Part shown: piece by piece, positions 44,037 to 52,956 of the stretch | How positions within the stretch are numbered: position 1 is the first letter of the stretch | How the letters are laid out: each line of letters starts with the position of its first letter | DNA from: Oscillospiraceae bacterium | GTDB taxonomy: Bacteria; Bacillota; Clostridia; Oscillospirales; Oscillospiraceae | Assembly: GCA_017469115.1 (NCBI GenBank) | Contig: JAFUGY010000058.1 | Location: 1 to 64,000, forward strand | DNA length: 64,000 nt | Direction of reading: 5' to 3' | Translations under genes and position numbers: made by a program | The notes under the pieces: generated by a model | Databases searched by the model: none | What the model was told of the DNA's origin: nothing | What the model saw: the letters and a program-made list of their open reading frames with translations, nothing else

Positions 44037-45539
44037 ATGAAAAAGATAATCTCAATGCTGATCATGCTACTAATATTTCTTCAATTGCTTACTTTTGCAT
44101 ATGCTGCTGGGGGAACGGTTAATGTTGTAGTTAATCCTGTTGAAGGAGGGACCTATAAAGCGGAAGGTAATCTCTCCTCTAGCGAAGATGGAAAAACTGT
44201 TACAATAACAGCAATCCCAAACGAAGTATATAGTTTTAGTAATTGGAGCTATAAAAATACTGCTGGCACTAGTATGACTGCTACAGATAATCCCCATTCA
44301 TTTGATGTTTTTGAAACAACAGTAACTGCTAATTTTGTAAAAAAAGAATCTGTAACTGTTACGGTCATTGTTGCAGATGGTCAAGGCAGTTATGGGGCTG
44401 TTAGTGGCTCAGGGACTTTCTTTAAGGGGAGTAATGTCTCTATTAAAGCCGTTCCCAATACAGGATATGAATTTGATAAATGGAGTACAGGGAGTAATAA
44501 AGCAGAAGATACAATTTCTGCGGATTCCAATAAGACAATATCTGCCTCTTTTAAACCAAAATCAATTACATTAAAAGTGGATACTGAAGGCGGTGGATAT
44601 GTCACTAAAGGAGGAAGTAACTTTACTTCTGAAACAATTACATATAGTGATGTAAATCGGTATGTAACACTGGAAGCAGTTCCGAGTATTGGAAATAAGT
44701 TTTTAGGATGGTATGACTTAGGGGGTGCTTTTGTCAGTTCGTCTGCAAAAGCGCCGGTGGATATTCTTCAGTATACTTATTTGAAGGCAAAATTTGTTCC
44801 TCAATCATCAACGGAAGATCCAGATCCTTCCAAGACTGATCCAGTAGATCCGAGTCCTGTTAAACCGGACCCCGATCCCGTTCCTCCCGATCCTGTAAAA
44901 CCTGATCCTGTTCCCGATCCTTATCATCCTTACAAAGAATTCCGAATCACTTATCATCCCGGTGCATACGGGGCAGAACCTGCAGTGCAGGATATAGCAG
45001 TTCCCGGTTCGGGCTGGCTCAGAGGCAGCACCTTTACGCGCCCTGGCTATGTGCAGGCTGGATGGTCATGGGATCCGTACGGAAAAGAATTCAATGCAGC
45101 ACTGTATGCGCCGATGCCGATGCTGTATGAGAATATCACGGTTTATCCCTACTGGGAGCCGATCAAAGGCCCTCTGACGCTTACGGTGGGATATTCCGGC
45201 AGCGGAGCCATTCAGGTAAACGGGCGCTATGTCTACAACGGAGAAGGCTTTACGCTCAGACCTGGTGAATCTCTTACCTTCGGTTTTTATCCGGCCAGCG
45301 GCAATTACGTGTATAGTGTCTTGCTTGCGGGGCGTTACAGAGAATATCCGGGTTATGGCTTTACGGTTACCTATGATATGATGCAGAACCGCAACCAGAC
45401 GCTCGCAGTGCGTTTTGAGTCAGTCTATACAAGGCCGAAGACCGGAGATGATTCCAATATTGGCCTTTGGGCTGCTCTGGGGATCTGTTCGGCAGTTTGC
45501 CTCGGTGTGCTGGTAGTTGCAAAGAAAAAGAAAAAATAA
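44037..45539 (+). CDS. Sortase-anchored repeat surface protein, mosaic
   Basis: 500 residues. Signal peptide to about 22 (ending TFAYAA). Three to four InlB B-repeat-like units of about 70 residues follow (VEGGTYKAEGNLSS, GQGSYGAVSGSGTF, TEGGGYVTKGGSNF), each with a FSNW/FDKW/FLGWY motif. A linker of Asp-Pro repeats covers about 260-300, then a second adhesin-like region (RPGYVQAGWSWDPYGKEF). The C-terminus has RPKTGD, a hydrophobic helix and five lysines, the layout of a sortase signal with PKTG core. The first half is visibly AT-rich and the part after the linker is GC-rich, so the gene looks assembled from two sources. Confidence 0.85.
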   Translation: MKKIISMLIMLLIFLQLLTFAYAAGGTVNVVVNPVEGGTYKAEGNLSSSEDGKTVTITAIPNEVYSFSNWSYKNTAGTSMTATDNPHSFDVFETTVTANFVKKESVTVTVIVADGQGSYGAVSGSGTFFKGSNVSIKAVPNTGYEFDKWSTGSNKAEDTISADSNKTISASFKPKSITLKVDTEGGGYVTKGGSNFTSETITYSDVNRYVTLEAVPSIGNKFLGWYDLGGAFVSSSAKAPVDILQYTYLKAKFVPQSSTEDPDPSKTDPVDPSPVKPDPDPVPPDPVKPDPVPDPYHPYKEFRITYHPGAYGAEPAVQDIAVPGSGWLRGSTFTRPGYVQAGWSWDPYGKEFNAALYAPMPMLYENITVYPYWEPIKGPLTLTVGYSGSGAIQVNGRYVYNGEGFTLRPGESLTFGFYPASGNYVYSVLLAGRYREYPGYGFTVTYDMMQNRNQTLAVRFESVYTRPKTGDDSNIGLWAALGICSAVCLGVLVVAKKKKK

Positions 45540-45594
45540 AAGGCATTCCGCTGAAGATAGCCTATAAACCCAATTTTCAACAAAGATAGAAAGA

Positions 45595-45624
45595 GAACCG
45601 GTCACGCATTGGATCGGTTCTTTT
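45595..45624 (+). terminator. Terminator after the surface-protein gene
   Basis: GAACCG at 45595-45600 pairs with CGGTTC at 45615-45620, followed by TTTTCC. A modest stem. Confidence 0.6.
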
Positions 45625-45648
45625 CCATAACGGAAAGGAAGGTATACC

Positions 45649-46476
45649 ATGAATAAAAAACTCTCCGTAGTGCTGAAAGCCATGATTCCGCTTCTGCTTG
45701 CGGCGGTATCCATATTTTGGATTGCCGGCTATGCGGCTTCTCCGCAGTTCCATGCCTCTACCATTGCTTCTCTTGATGAAAAGACGGGCACCGTGCTGGA
45801 ATTAACGGCGGCATCTGCGGCAGCTTCTGCCGCGATTACTCTTCTGCCGGGAGACACGGCAACCCCGATTGCCGATAAGCTTGCCGAGCTAAGCTCCTAT
45901 TTCCTCATCGTAATCAGTGCGATCTACCTGGAGAAATATCTGACTACGATTACCGGTTATGCAGCCTTTGTGATTCTCATTCCGGCAGCCTGTATTCTTT
46001 TTTCCGTAAATGCCTTCGCAAGGAAAGAAATGGTGCGGCGTATTGCGTGGAAGCTGACGGTGTTCGGGCTTGCTGTGGCGCTGGTGATTCCTGCAAGTGT
46101 CCGTGTTTCCGATATGATTGATGAAACCTACAGCGCATCGATCCAGTCTACCATCAACACGGCTATCCAGACGACGGGACAGCTCCCTGAACTGGCGGAA
46201 GAGGCAGCGGAGACAGAGAAGACAGAGGGAACCAACGGCCTTCAGCGCTTTATCTCCGGCGTCAGGGATACCGTGTCCGGAACGGGAGAGCAGATAAAGA
46301 GGGTGTTGAATAATTTTATCAACGCCCTGGCGGTGATGTTGGTGACTTCCTGTCTGATCCCGATCCTTGTGATGCTGTTCTTTATCTGGATTGTCAAAAT
46401 CCTCATTGGCTCAGATGTTCCGATGCTGCCTCGCAGAGCACCGGAACCAAGAAGAGAGGAGCGGCAGGATGGCTGA
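45649..46476 (+). CDS. Unrecognised membrane protein
   Basis: 275 residues, family not recognised. Five hydrophobic helices lie at about 9-30, 80-98, 102-124, 132-150 and 232-258. A long polar segment rich in Gln, Glu and Thr (about 160-225) lies between the last two and probably faces outward. The basic Arg-rich tail suggests a cytoplasmic C-terminus. GGAAGG lies before ATG 45649. It overlaps the phosphodiester glycosidase gene by 8 bases, so the two are made together; it could anchor or partner that secreted enzyme. Confidence 0.7.
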   Translation: MNKKLSVVLKAMIPLLLAAVSIFWIAGYAASPQFHASTIASLDEKTGTVLELTAASAAASAAITLLPGDTATPIADKLAELSSYFLIVISAIYLEKYLTTITGYAAFVILIPAACILFSVNAFARKEMVRRIAWKLTVFGLAVALVIPASVRVSDMIDETYSASIQSTINTAIQTTGQLPELAEEAAETEKTEGTNGLQRFISGVRDTVSGTGEQIKRVLNNFINALAVMLVTSCLIPILVMLFFIWIVKILIGSDVPMLPRRAPEPRREERQDG

Positions 46477-47776
46477 GTGGAAGAGACTCTCCGCATGGAT
46501 CTGTATCATTGCCTTAATGGCTGGGATTGGCTCTGTTGCAGCTTCGGCAGAGCCATACACAGATGCATGGGGGTATACCGATGAAGACGGCGACGGGTTG
46601 ATTCTTGTTACAGTCCCGTGGGAGACGTGCACAGCATATATGCTCATTGTGCTGGATCCTACGAGAGTTGTTCTCGGTTGCCGTCCGGACAAGCTGTATG
46701 CGCGGGGATATACAGTAGAGGAATATGTCAAACAGTTTCATGCCGTCGCCGGGATCAATGCCGGAGGTTTTGCAGATGAGGGAGGAAACGGGAACGGCAG
46801 TGTTCCGGAACATGCAATTGTCAGCAACGGAGAAATCTATTGCAACTGGTCAGGAGTAGGAGAGGGCTTTGCAGGGCTTGATGCCGACGGAAAGCTCCAT
46901 CTTGGTTTCCAGCATGTGGAGGAACTCATTCAGCAGCAAATCAAGGAAGGTGCCGGTTATGGCCCGATTCTTGTTCAGGACGGGGAAGCGATAGACCCTT
47001 CGACCAGCGCTTTTTCTTACTGGATTGATACGCTGAATCCGCGTACGGCGATCGGCCAACGCAGCGACAATGCGATTCTTCTCCTGGTGTTTGACGGGAG
47101 ACAGCCGAGCAGCCTTGGTGCTTCTTTTGCGGATGAAACAGAGTTGATGCTGCGTTTCGGCGCAGTAAACGCGGCGAACCTGGACGGGGGCAATTCTTCC
47201 ATGATGTGGTTCGATGGCGGGTATCTCAACAACCCGGTGGGTACGTTTGATGTTCGCCCGATCCCGACAAGCTTTGTGGTTCTCAAGCAACAGAGGAACT
47301 ATACGGTTCCTGTCGTTTCTGAGGAAGAGCGCACCGGGATGACCCGGGAAGAGATGGAAGCCCTTGCGCCGAATCCTGCGTCCTTGCCGGATAATTGTAC
47401 GGAAGAGGAAAAGGCTGAGCTGGAATCGTTTGCAAGAGAATATATAAAACATTATGTAAACTTTTCAGCAGATGCCAATCAGATGAGTAACGTGCACTAT
47501 TATAATCTTCTTCCATTGACGGTGTCTGGGGGCGAATTGCAGAAAAGGCTTCACGGGGCATTCGGCAGCTTCGGCTATGCGTTTGTCAAATCTGTTTCTG
47601 TCCTCTCTGTGAAAGAGGATTTCTGTACAGCTCTTTCCGATAGCCGCTATCTGGCTGGATACACCTATGAGACCGAGAGCGTCGGAAAAAACACCGTGAG
47701 AGAAGAAAAAAACATACAGCTCACCATCCTGAGGCAGGACGGAAAGCTGTATGCAGAATCCATGTGGTTTTATTGA
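46469..47776 (+). CDS. Secreted phosphodiester glycosidase-domain protein
   Basis: 435 residues from ATG 46469, which follows GAGAGGAG; longer upstream frames are unlikely. The signal peptide ends AASAE near residue 26. The NAGPA/DUF2233 phosphodiester glycosidase domain covers about 60-290, with the conserved INAGGF, NPRTAIG and NLDGGNSSMMWFDG motifs. Relatives remove sugar-1-phosphate caps or cleave glycosyl-phosphodiesters in exopolysaccharides and wall polymers. A further domain of about 140 residues at the C-terminus is not recognised. It is encoded after the surface adhesin and the membrane protein, and converges on gtrA with a short overlap. Confidence 0.85.
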   Translation: MAEWKRLSAWICIIALMAGIGSVAASAEPYTDAWGYTDEDGDGLILVTVPWETCTAYMLIVLDPTRVVLGCRPDKLYARGYTVEEYVKQFHAVAGINAGGFADEGGNGNGSVPEHAIVSNGEIYCNWSGVGEGFAGLDADGKLHLGFQHVEELIQQQIKEGAGYGPILVQDGEAIDPSTSAFSYWIDTLNPRTAIGQRSDNAILLLVFDGRQPSSLGASFADETELMLRFGAVNAANLDGGNSSMMWFDGGYLNNPVGTFDVRPIPTSFVVLKQQRNYTVPVVSEEERTGMTREEMEALAPNPASLPDNCTEEEKAELESFAREYIKHYVNFSADANQMSNVHYYNLLPLTVSGGELQKRLHGAFGSFGYAFVKSVSVLSVKEDFCTALSDSRYLAGYTYETESVGKNTVREEKNIQLTILRQDGKLYAESMWFY

Positions 47777-48210
47777 GTTTGTCCCTTCCGAAACACAAGC
47801 AGCTTGCTGAAAACATAATTGCCGATTGTGACGGCAACAGCTGTAATAAGCGTTCCCGTGAGAAGCGTAAGCCCCAGTACATTGCATAACAGCTGCATCA
47901 GCAGAATATCCATAATCCAGGTCGCAAGTCGGGAGGCGATAAATCCTGTCGCTTCTTTCAGAATTTCCGGGTTCTTGCTCCGAAAGACCCATTTTCGGTT
48001 TGCCGGGTAAGCAAAAGCTACACCTGCAACCCAGTTCACCGTGCTCAGAATCAGGTTTTGCACGTGAGTGGGATGAGCAGTATTGGCGTAGAACAGAAAA
48101 TTCCAAAGGAACTTAGCTCCCCAGGCAACAATCGTAGTAAGCACGCCAACAATAACATACACAATCAGCTCCCTGTATTTGACAAGGAGCTTTTTTATTG
48201 TTTCAATCAT
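47770..48210 (-). CDS. GtrA-family membrane protein
   Basis: 146 residues with four hydrophobic helices, typical GtrA size. GVLTTIVAWGAKFLWNF, NWVAGVAFAYPANRKWVF and the ending KLLVFR match the family. GtrA proteins are thought to flip undecaprenyl-phosphate-linked monosaccharides across the membrane for cell-surface glycosylation. It is the last gene of a six-gene overlapping operon and overlaps the GT2 gene by 8 bases. Confidence 0.92.
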   Translation of the reverse strand: MIETIKKLLVKYRELIVYVIVGVLTTIVAWGAKFLWNFLFYANTAHPTHVQNLILSTVNWVAGVAFAYPANRKWVFRSKNPEILKEATGFIASRLATWIMDILLMQLLCNVLGLTLLTGTLITAVAVTIGNYVFSKLLVFRKGQTQ

Positions 48211-49126
48211 GGGTTCCTCCGCATTCTTCCGAAATAATATATCTGGGTCGTCCCTTCAGCTCTTCGTACATCTTGGAGATGTAATATCCGATCACACCGA
48301 GGCTCAGCATAATCAGGCTTCCTGTAATCAGCAGAAGGATAATCACGGTGGTAAAGCCTTCCGCAGCGGTTCCGTTGATTTTCTGTACCAGTGAGATCAC
48401 AGTAAAGATGACTGCAATCAACAGCATCAGCCCGCCCATCAGAGTTATGCAATGCAGGGGAGCAGAGGAGAAGGAAGTGATATTTTTAATGGCATAGCGG
48501 ATCAAAGAGCGGGTAGACCATTTGCTTTCGCCTGCAGTGCGCTCCTGCACGGAATATTTTACTTCGGCTTTCCGAAACCCGACCCAGTAAGAGAGCGCCC
48601 GGAAAAACACATTTCGCTCCGGCATTTTGTTCAGCGTGTCAACGACCTTACGATCCAGCAGTTTAAAATCGGAAGAGGACGACATATCCATGCCGATTGC
48701 ACTGCTGATCAACGCATAGAAGGAATTTGCAGCAAACCGGTGAGCACCCGTCTCCATGCCGCGGTCTTCTTTGACGCCTTCAACCACTTCATATCCCTGT
48801 TCCCACAGATGGAACATTTCGATTATTTTTTCCGGGGGATGCTGCAGGTCGCAATCCATCACAACGCAGCAATCTCCGGTCGCTTTTTCAAGCCCTGCAA
48901 ACATGGCAGATTCTTTGCCGAAATTCCTGCTGAAATGCACACCCCGTACTCCCCGGTCGGTTTTTGCTGCTTCCTGGATGGCTTCCCAGGTCTTATCGGT
49001 GGATCCGTCATCGATAAACAGCAATTCATAGGGAATTCCGGCACTACGCAGGAGAGAAGAAAGCGTTTTGGCTGTTTTGGCGATCATCTTCTCTTCATTG
49101 AAAGCAGGAATAATAACAGAAATCAT
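48203..49126 (-). CDS. GtrB/DPM-like GT2 glycosyltransferase
   Basis: 307 residues. The GT2 domain opens VIIPAFNEEKMI and has DDGSTD and the metal-binding DCDLQHP (DxD-type). Two C-terminal helices place it at the membrane. Members make undecaprenyl-phosphate-glucose or -mannose from a nucleotide sugar, the donor used by GT-C enzymes. It overlaps gtrA by 8 bases and the GT-C gene by 4, completing a three-part Gtr-type glycosylation set. Confidence 0.93.
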   Translation of the reverse strand: MISVIIPAFNEEKMIAKTAKTLSSLLRSAGIPYELLFIDDGSTDKTWEAIQEAAKTDRGVRGVHFSRNFGKESAMFAGLEKATGDCCVVMDCDLQHPPEKIIEMFHLWEQGYEVVEGVKEDRGMETGAHRFAANSFYALISSAIGMDMSSSSDFKLLDRKVVDTLNKMPERNVFFRALSYWVGFRKAEVKYSVQERTAGESKWSTRSLIRYAIKNITSFSSAPLHCITLMGGLMLLIAVIFTVISLVQKINGTAAEGFTTVIILLLITGSLIMLSLGVIGYYISKMYEELKGRPRYIISEECGGTHD

Positions 49127-50757
49127 GGTTTTAACCCTTTCATCAGATAGGTTACGGAAAGCCCGCCCTGTCCTTCAAAGTCGTAGGCATAGAGCAGTTC
49201 GCTCTCAGTGAGCCCGGTGTCTGCCCCGAAGTTTCGAAGCACAGTGTCCGGGTCATATCCATATCCATCCGTCCAGTAATCGTTTGTGCTGATATACAAA
49301 ACAGCGCTTTCGGCATCGCCGAGATACTTTTTCAGGGCAACGGAAGCCGTGTCATTGGTGACGAGAAAATCTTTGAAGCTTCTCAGTTCCAGCAGGTCCT
49401 GGGTGATCGGGCCGAAAGCGCGAGGCCCATCTGCAAGGTAAACACAGGGGAGATCTGCGTGCGCTTCGGTGAGAGCCCTGTAGGTGGGCTGCTCGGTAAA
49501 AAGTGTAGCAGGTGGTTTCGCTTTTGCGCTGAGGAGTGCAACAAAGAAAACCGCGAGAAAAATCGCTTTTTTTGCCATATAGCTCCAACGGAAGGAACCC
49601 ATACTTCGTTCTGCAATGCAAAACAGGAAGCCGATTCCGACTGCGGCAATCGGTGTGAGATTATAGATATAACGAAGCTCCTGGGCTTGCAGAGGAGCAA
49701 TCAGCACGGTAAAGAGATAAGCAAGAGGCAGCGGGAGCAGAATGACCAGTGCCTCAAAAGGAATTATCCCGCTTTGTACGGTTTTCGGCAGCCTCCTGAT
49801 GCACAGAAGAAGACAACCGGCCGCAAGAACGGCGGCTTGCCGCATGCCCCGCAGAAAGAGATTTGCTGCATCACCGAAGTTCTGCAGGCGTTCCCGGTAG
49901 GTGGCGGTATCTTTTAAAGCATCGATTACGCTGCTGCCTCCGACAGCCTGACCGTTTCCCTGAAACACTTGATGTAAGCTTGCAGGAAAGACAATTACCA
50001 TCAAACCGACACCTGCCAGTGCAACAAAAGAAAAACAGAAGAAAGACCGATAGTCTTTTCTGATCAGAGAGTAGAGATCATATACGGCGCAGAGAAAGAA
50101 TGCGTAAAATACGAAATAGTATTGCGTCATCATTCCCCCAAAAAGGGAGAACAAAAGGAGGCAGTAGTACCCGGCCTTCTTCTGCGTGTGCATCAATCGC
50201 GCAACCGTAAAGGCCAGTAAGACGGTGAAGAAGGTCAAGAGCATATACATGCGGATCATCGTGACAGCGGATAATCCCAGCACGCTTAAACCGTATAAAG
50301 CGGTGACGGCACAAGCCACATCCAAACTGCAATACAGTTCCAGCGCCAACGCATATAGCACGATGCCCGTGAGGATAAAAAAGAAGGCGTTGATCCCTAG
50401 CCCGATCCACTTGGAACTGCTGCCGGGAAAGAGAGATGACACGAAATGAAAGATCCAGTAGTAAAGCGGAGGGTGAACGTCCCGCTCCAGATTTTCGTAT
50501 ACCGAGCCAAAGGCAAAGGCATCTTCGCGGCTGACGGAGAGGTAGGCATCAACCTCCTCCCGAGTAACAATCTTGTCGATAAGAGTTCCATCTTTTACAT
50601 CGGTGAGATAGGGAGCATGGTAGCTGTTGGATAACCCGTAAGTGTAAATCTCATCGATGAAAAGCCCCTGTTTTCGCATACAAAAGAGAAGACATACACC
50701 GATGATGCTTGCAAAAACAAGTGCCGGAGCCCAGTATTTTTTAATTACGTCCTTCAA
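49123..50757 (-). CDS. GT-C fold (PMT/ArnT-like) glycosyltransferase
   Basis: About 544 residues from TTG 50757, chosen because GGGAGAG lies just upstream within the end of lgt; the longer frame starting at 50835 runs inside lgt. Ten or more hydrophobic helices. The first extracytoplasmic loop has FIDEIYTYGLS with the acidic pair expected for catalysis, followed by DVHPPLYYWIFHF, typical of PMT_2/ArnT-like enzymes. These move a sugar from a lipid carrier to a protein, lipid or wall polymer. Overlaps lgt by 17 bases and the GT2 gene by 4. The acceptor is unknown. Confidence 0.82.
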   Translation of the reverse strand: MKDVIKKYWAPALVFASIIGVCLLFCMRKQGLFIDEIYTYGLSNSYHAPYLTDVKDGTLIDKIVTREEVDAYLSVSREDAFAFGSVYENLERDVHPPLYYWIFHFVSSLFPGSSSKWIGLGINAFFFILTGIVLYALALELYCSLDVACAVTALYGLSVLGLSAVTMIRMYMLLTFFTVLLAFTVARLMHTQKKAGYYCLLLFSLFGGMMTQYYFVFYAFFLCAVYDLYSLIRKDYRSFFCFSFVALAGVGLMVIVFPASLHQVFQGNGQAVGGSSVIDALKDTATYRERLQNFGDAANLFLRGMRQAAVLAAGCLLLCIRRLPKTVQSGIIPFEALVILLPLPLAYLFTVLIAPLQAQELRYIYNLTPIAAVGIGFLFCIAERSMGSFRWSYMAKKAIFLAVFFVALLSAKAKPPATLFTEQPTYRALTEAHADLPCVYLADGPRAFGPITQDLLELRSFKDFLVTNDTASVALKKYLGDAESAVLYISTNDYWTDGYGYDPDTVLRNFGADTGLTESELLYAYDFEGQGGLSVTYLMKGLKP

Positions 50758-51655
50758 CAGTATGCTCTCCCTTTGTTTCGGTTTTACGGTTGCGTGAATA
50801 CAGCAGCATCCCGGCTCCAATTGCTGCCAGTGCAACGGACAAAACCTGAGAAACCCGGATTCCCGTGTTGCCGATCATCAGGCTGTCCGTTCTGAGCCCT
50901 TCGATCCAGCTTCGTCCGAGACCGTACCATAGAAAATACAGCCACAGGCACTGCCAGTCGTACTGCCTTTTTCTTTTGCGGATTATAGCATCAAGAAAGA
51001 AAAATCCGGCAAGATTCCATAGGCTTTCATACAGAAAAGTCGGGTGGACCGTGACGATTTCTCCGTTTGGAGCCAGCAGCCCCATCCTGCAAAAAATCGT
51101 TGTCTCTCGCCCAAACGCTTCACGATTGAAAAAGTTTCCCCATCGGCCAATCGCCTGTCCCAGCATACAGGCCGGCGCAAGAAGATCCAACATGGCGAGA
51201 GGGGATAGTTTCTTCCGCTTGCAAGCCAGAATTACCGCGGCTGCACCGGCGATCACACCGCCGTACACAGCAAGCCCGCCTTCCCAGATTGCGAAAATCT
51301 CTCCGGGATACTCACGATAGTAATCCAAACGAAAAAGAACATAATAAACACGTGCACCAAGGATAGCTGCAGGCAGAACCCACAAAAAAACATCGTATAG
51401 GTCATCCTCCCGGAAGCCAAACTGCTTTGAGCGGTGTATACTCCATGTCATCCCGACGAGAAATGCCAGCGCAATGATGACGCCGTACAAATAGATGGTT
51501 TTTCCGAAAAGGGTAAAGGATGCAGGCGGATTCCATGTCAGATTTCCGAGCATCGGAAAGGTGATGGCGCTGTCGCGCTGAACGGTTTCCAGGAGAGAAG
51601 CATCGGTTCCTTCCTCGGAAAGCAGAGAAGGAAAAATGGCTGAAAACAGCATCAT
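50741..51655 (-). CDS. lgt: Prolipoprotein diacylglyceryl transferase
   Basis: Attaches diacylglycerol to the lipobox cysteine of prolipoproteins in the membrane. About 304 residues with seven hydrophobic helices. YGGVIAG, the signature GRWGNFFNREAFG and the catalytic-region HPTFLYES are intact. An N-terminal extension of about 35 residues precedes the usual beginning, and the GGAGGA site touches the first ATG (51655), so the second ATG (51652) may be used. It sits between the M16 peptidase and GT-C genes in an overlapping operon. Confidence 0.93.
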   Translation of the reverse strand: MMLFSAIFPSLLSEEGTDASLLETVQRDSAITFPMLGNLTWNPPASFTLFGKTIYLYGVIIALAFLVGMTWSIHRSKQFGFREDDLYDVFLWVLPAAILGARVYYVLFRLDYYREYPGEIFAIWEGGLAVYGGVIAGAAAVILACKRKKLSPLAMLDLLAPACMLGQAIGRWGNFFNREAFGRETTIFCRMGLLAPNGEIVTVHPTFLYESLWNLAGFFFLDAIIRKRKRQYDWQCLWLYFLWYGLGRSWIEGLRTDSLMIGNTGIRVSQVLSVALAAIGAGMLLYSRNRKTETKGEHTVEGRN

Positions 51656-52956
51656 TCCTCCGTGAGCGGGCGAATAACCGCCATGGCAAGCTTTTCAGGT
51701 TTGAAGGTATCTGCAATCCACTGCTCGCATGCCTGCCGGCTGATTTGAGGCAGCAATTCAATGACATCCAGCGTGCAAAAGCCGTCAAAGGCGTCTGCTA
51801 AAAGAGAAACACAGGTCCCGTCAAAGTCCTCTAACCCTCTCAGTTGTCCGCCGATCATTGCCTTTCGGGTGCGGGAGAAGTATGCTTTGTTAAAGCCTTT
51901 TTCACGGATGCGGTCTACTTCTGAAAGCAGTTCCTGCAGAACCTTCTCCGGGTCCGGGCTTTGTCCGCCGATAATCATAGTTGCGGTTCCTACGGCATAG
52001 TCGATTTCCACATCAAAATCACGAGTCAATACGCCGTCAGCATATAACCGTGTGTAGAAAGAGGAAGACGCTCCTGCGAGTAATCTCAGGGCAAGGCCTG
52101 CTGTCAGCCTCTGGAGGAGGATGCTCTTGCCGTCCGGTTCTTCCGTGTCTTTCGCCCCGTTGCTGATCTTCTCGCCTATCAGGAATTCCGGCATGCCGAC
52201 CGGCATTTGCCGTTCCTTATAAGGCGCGAGCGGAAGATCGCTTTCTTTCTCTCCGAAATCTGCCTGAGGAATGCTCTTTCTCTCCGAACCCAGAACTTCG
52301 TTGGCAATTTCAAAAACTCGCTCCGGGTTCACATCTCCCTCTACGCAGAGCACCATATTGCTTGGCGCGTAGAAAACACGATGGCAGTGATATAACGTTT
52401 GGTCTGTGATTTCCGCAATGCTTTCTACCGTCCCGACGACCGCATCCTTGATCGGGTGATGGGCATATAACAGGGAAAGGAGATCGTAATAAACCTGTCT
52501 TCCGGGAGAATCATCTCCCATCTGAATCTCCTGTGCTATAATACCCTGCTCTTTTTGAACGGTTTCCGGGGTGTAGTACGGGGTTGAGACGAATTGCAGC
52601 AAAATGCGAAGATTTTCTTCAAAGTGCTCGGTGCAGCTGAAATGATAACATGTCAGATCTGAGCTGGTGAAGGCGTTTGCATCCGCTCCGTTTTCCGAAA
52701 GGGTGGTGAGAGCATTGCTGCCGTCCGGCATATCAAACATCTTGTGTTCCAGAAAATGTGCTACACCGGCAGGTGTATCAATCGTTTCACCGTCGATGGC
52801 AAACCGACGCATGGCACCGCCGTAGTGGGTGCCGAAAACAGCGTACTGGGAGTTATAACCTTGTTTAGGGATTACGAAGATTTTCAGCCCGTTTTCCAGC
52901 TCACCGCTGTACAGGTATTCTCCAACACTTTTGTATTCCTTCTTTGTGATCAGCAT
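51652..52956 (-). CDS. M16 zinc peptidase, catalytic member (YmfH-like)
   Basis: About 434 residues from ATG 52956, preceded by AGAGGAACC; the longer frame from 52980 would overlap the previous gene more. The inverted zinc motif HFLEHKMF (HxxEH) lies near residue 72, with a likely third ligand glutamate about 75 residues on (EQGIIAQEIQM). No signal peptide. YmfF/YmfH-type M16 proteins occur as catalytic and non-catalytic pairs, and this one follows its partner with a 7-base overlap. Similar pairs process peptides; the substrate here is unknown. Confidence 0.9.
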   Translation of the reverse strand: MLITKKEYKSVGEYLYSGELENGLKIFVIPKQGYNSQYAVFGTHYGGAMRRFAIDGETIDTPAGVAHFLEHKMFDMPDGSNALTTLSENGADANAFTSSDLTCYHFSCTEHFEENLRILLQFVSTPYYTPETVQKEQGIIAQEIQMGDDSPGRQVYYDLLSLLYAHHPIKDAVVGTVESIAEITDQTLYHCHRVFYAPSNMVLCVEGDVNPERVFEIANEVLGSERKSIPQADFGEKESDLPLAPYKERQMPVGMPEFLIGEKISNGAKDTEEPDGKSILLQRLTAGLALRLLAGASSSFYTRLYADGVLTRDFDVEIDYAVGTATMIIGGQSPDPEKVLQELLSEVDRIREKGFNKAYFSRTRKAMIGGQLRGLEDFDGTCVSLLADAFDGFCTLDVIELLPQISRQACEQWIADTFKPEKLAMAVIRPLTEE

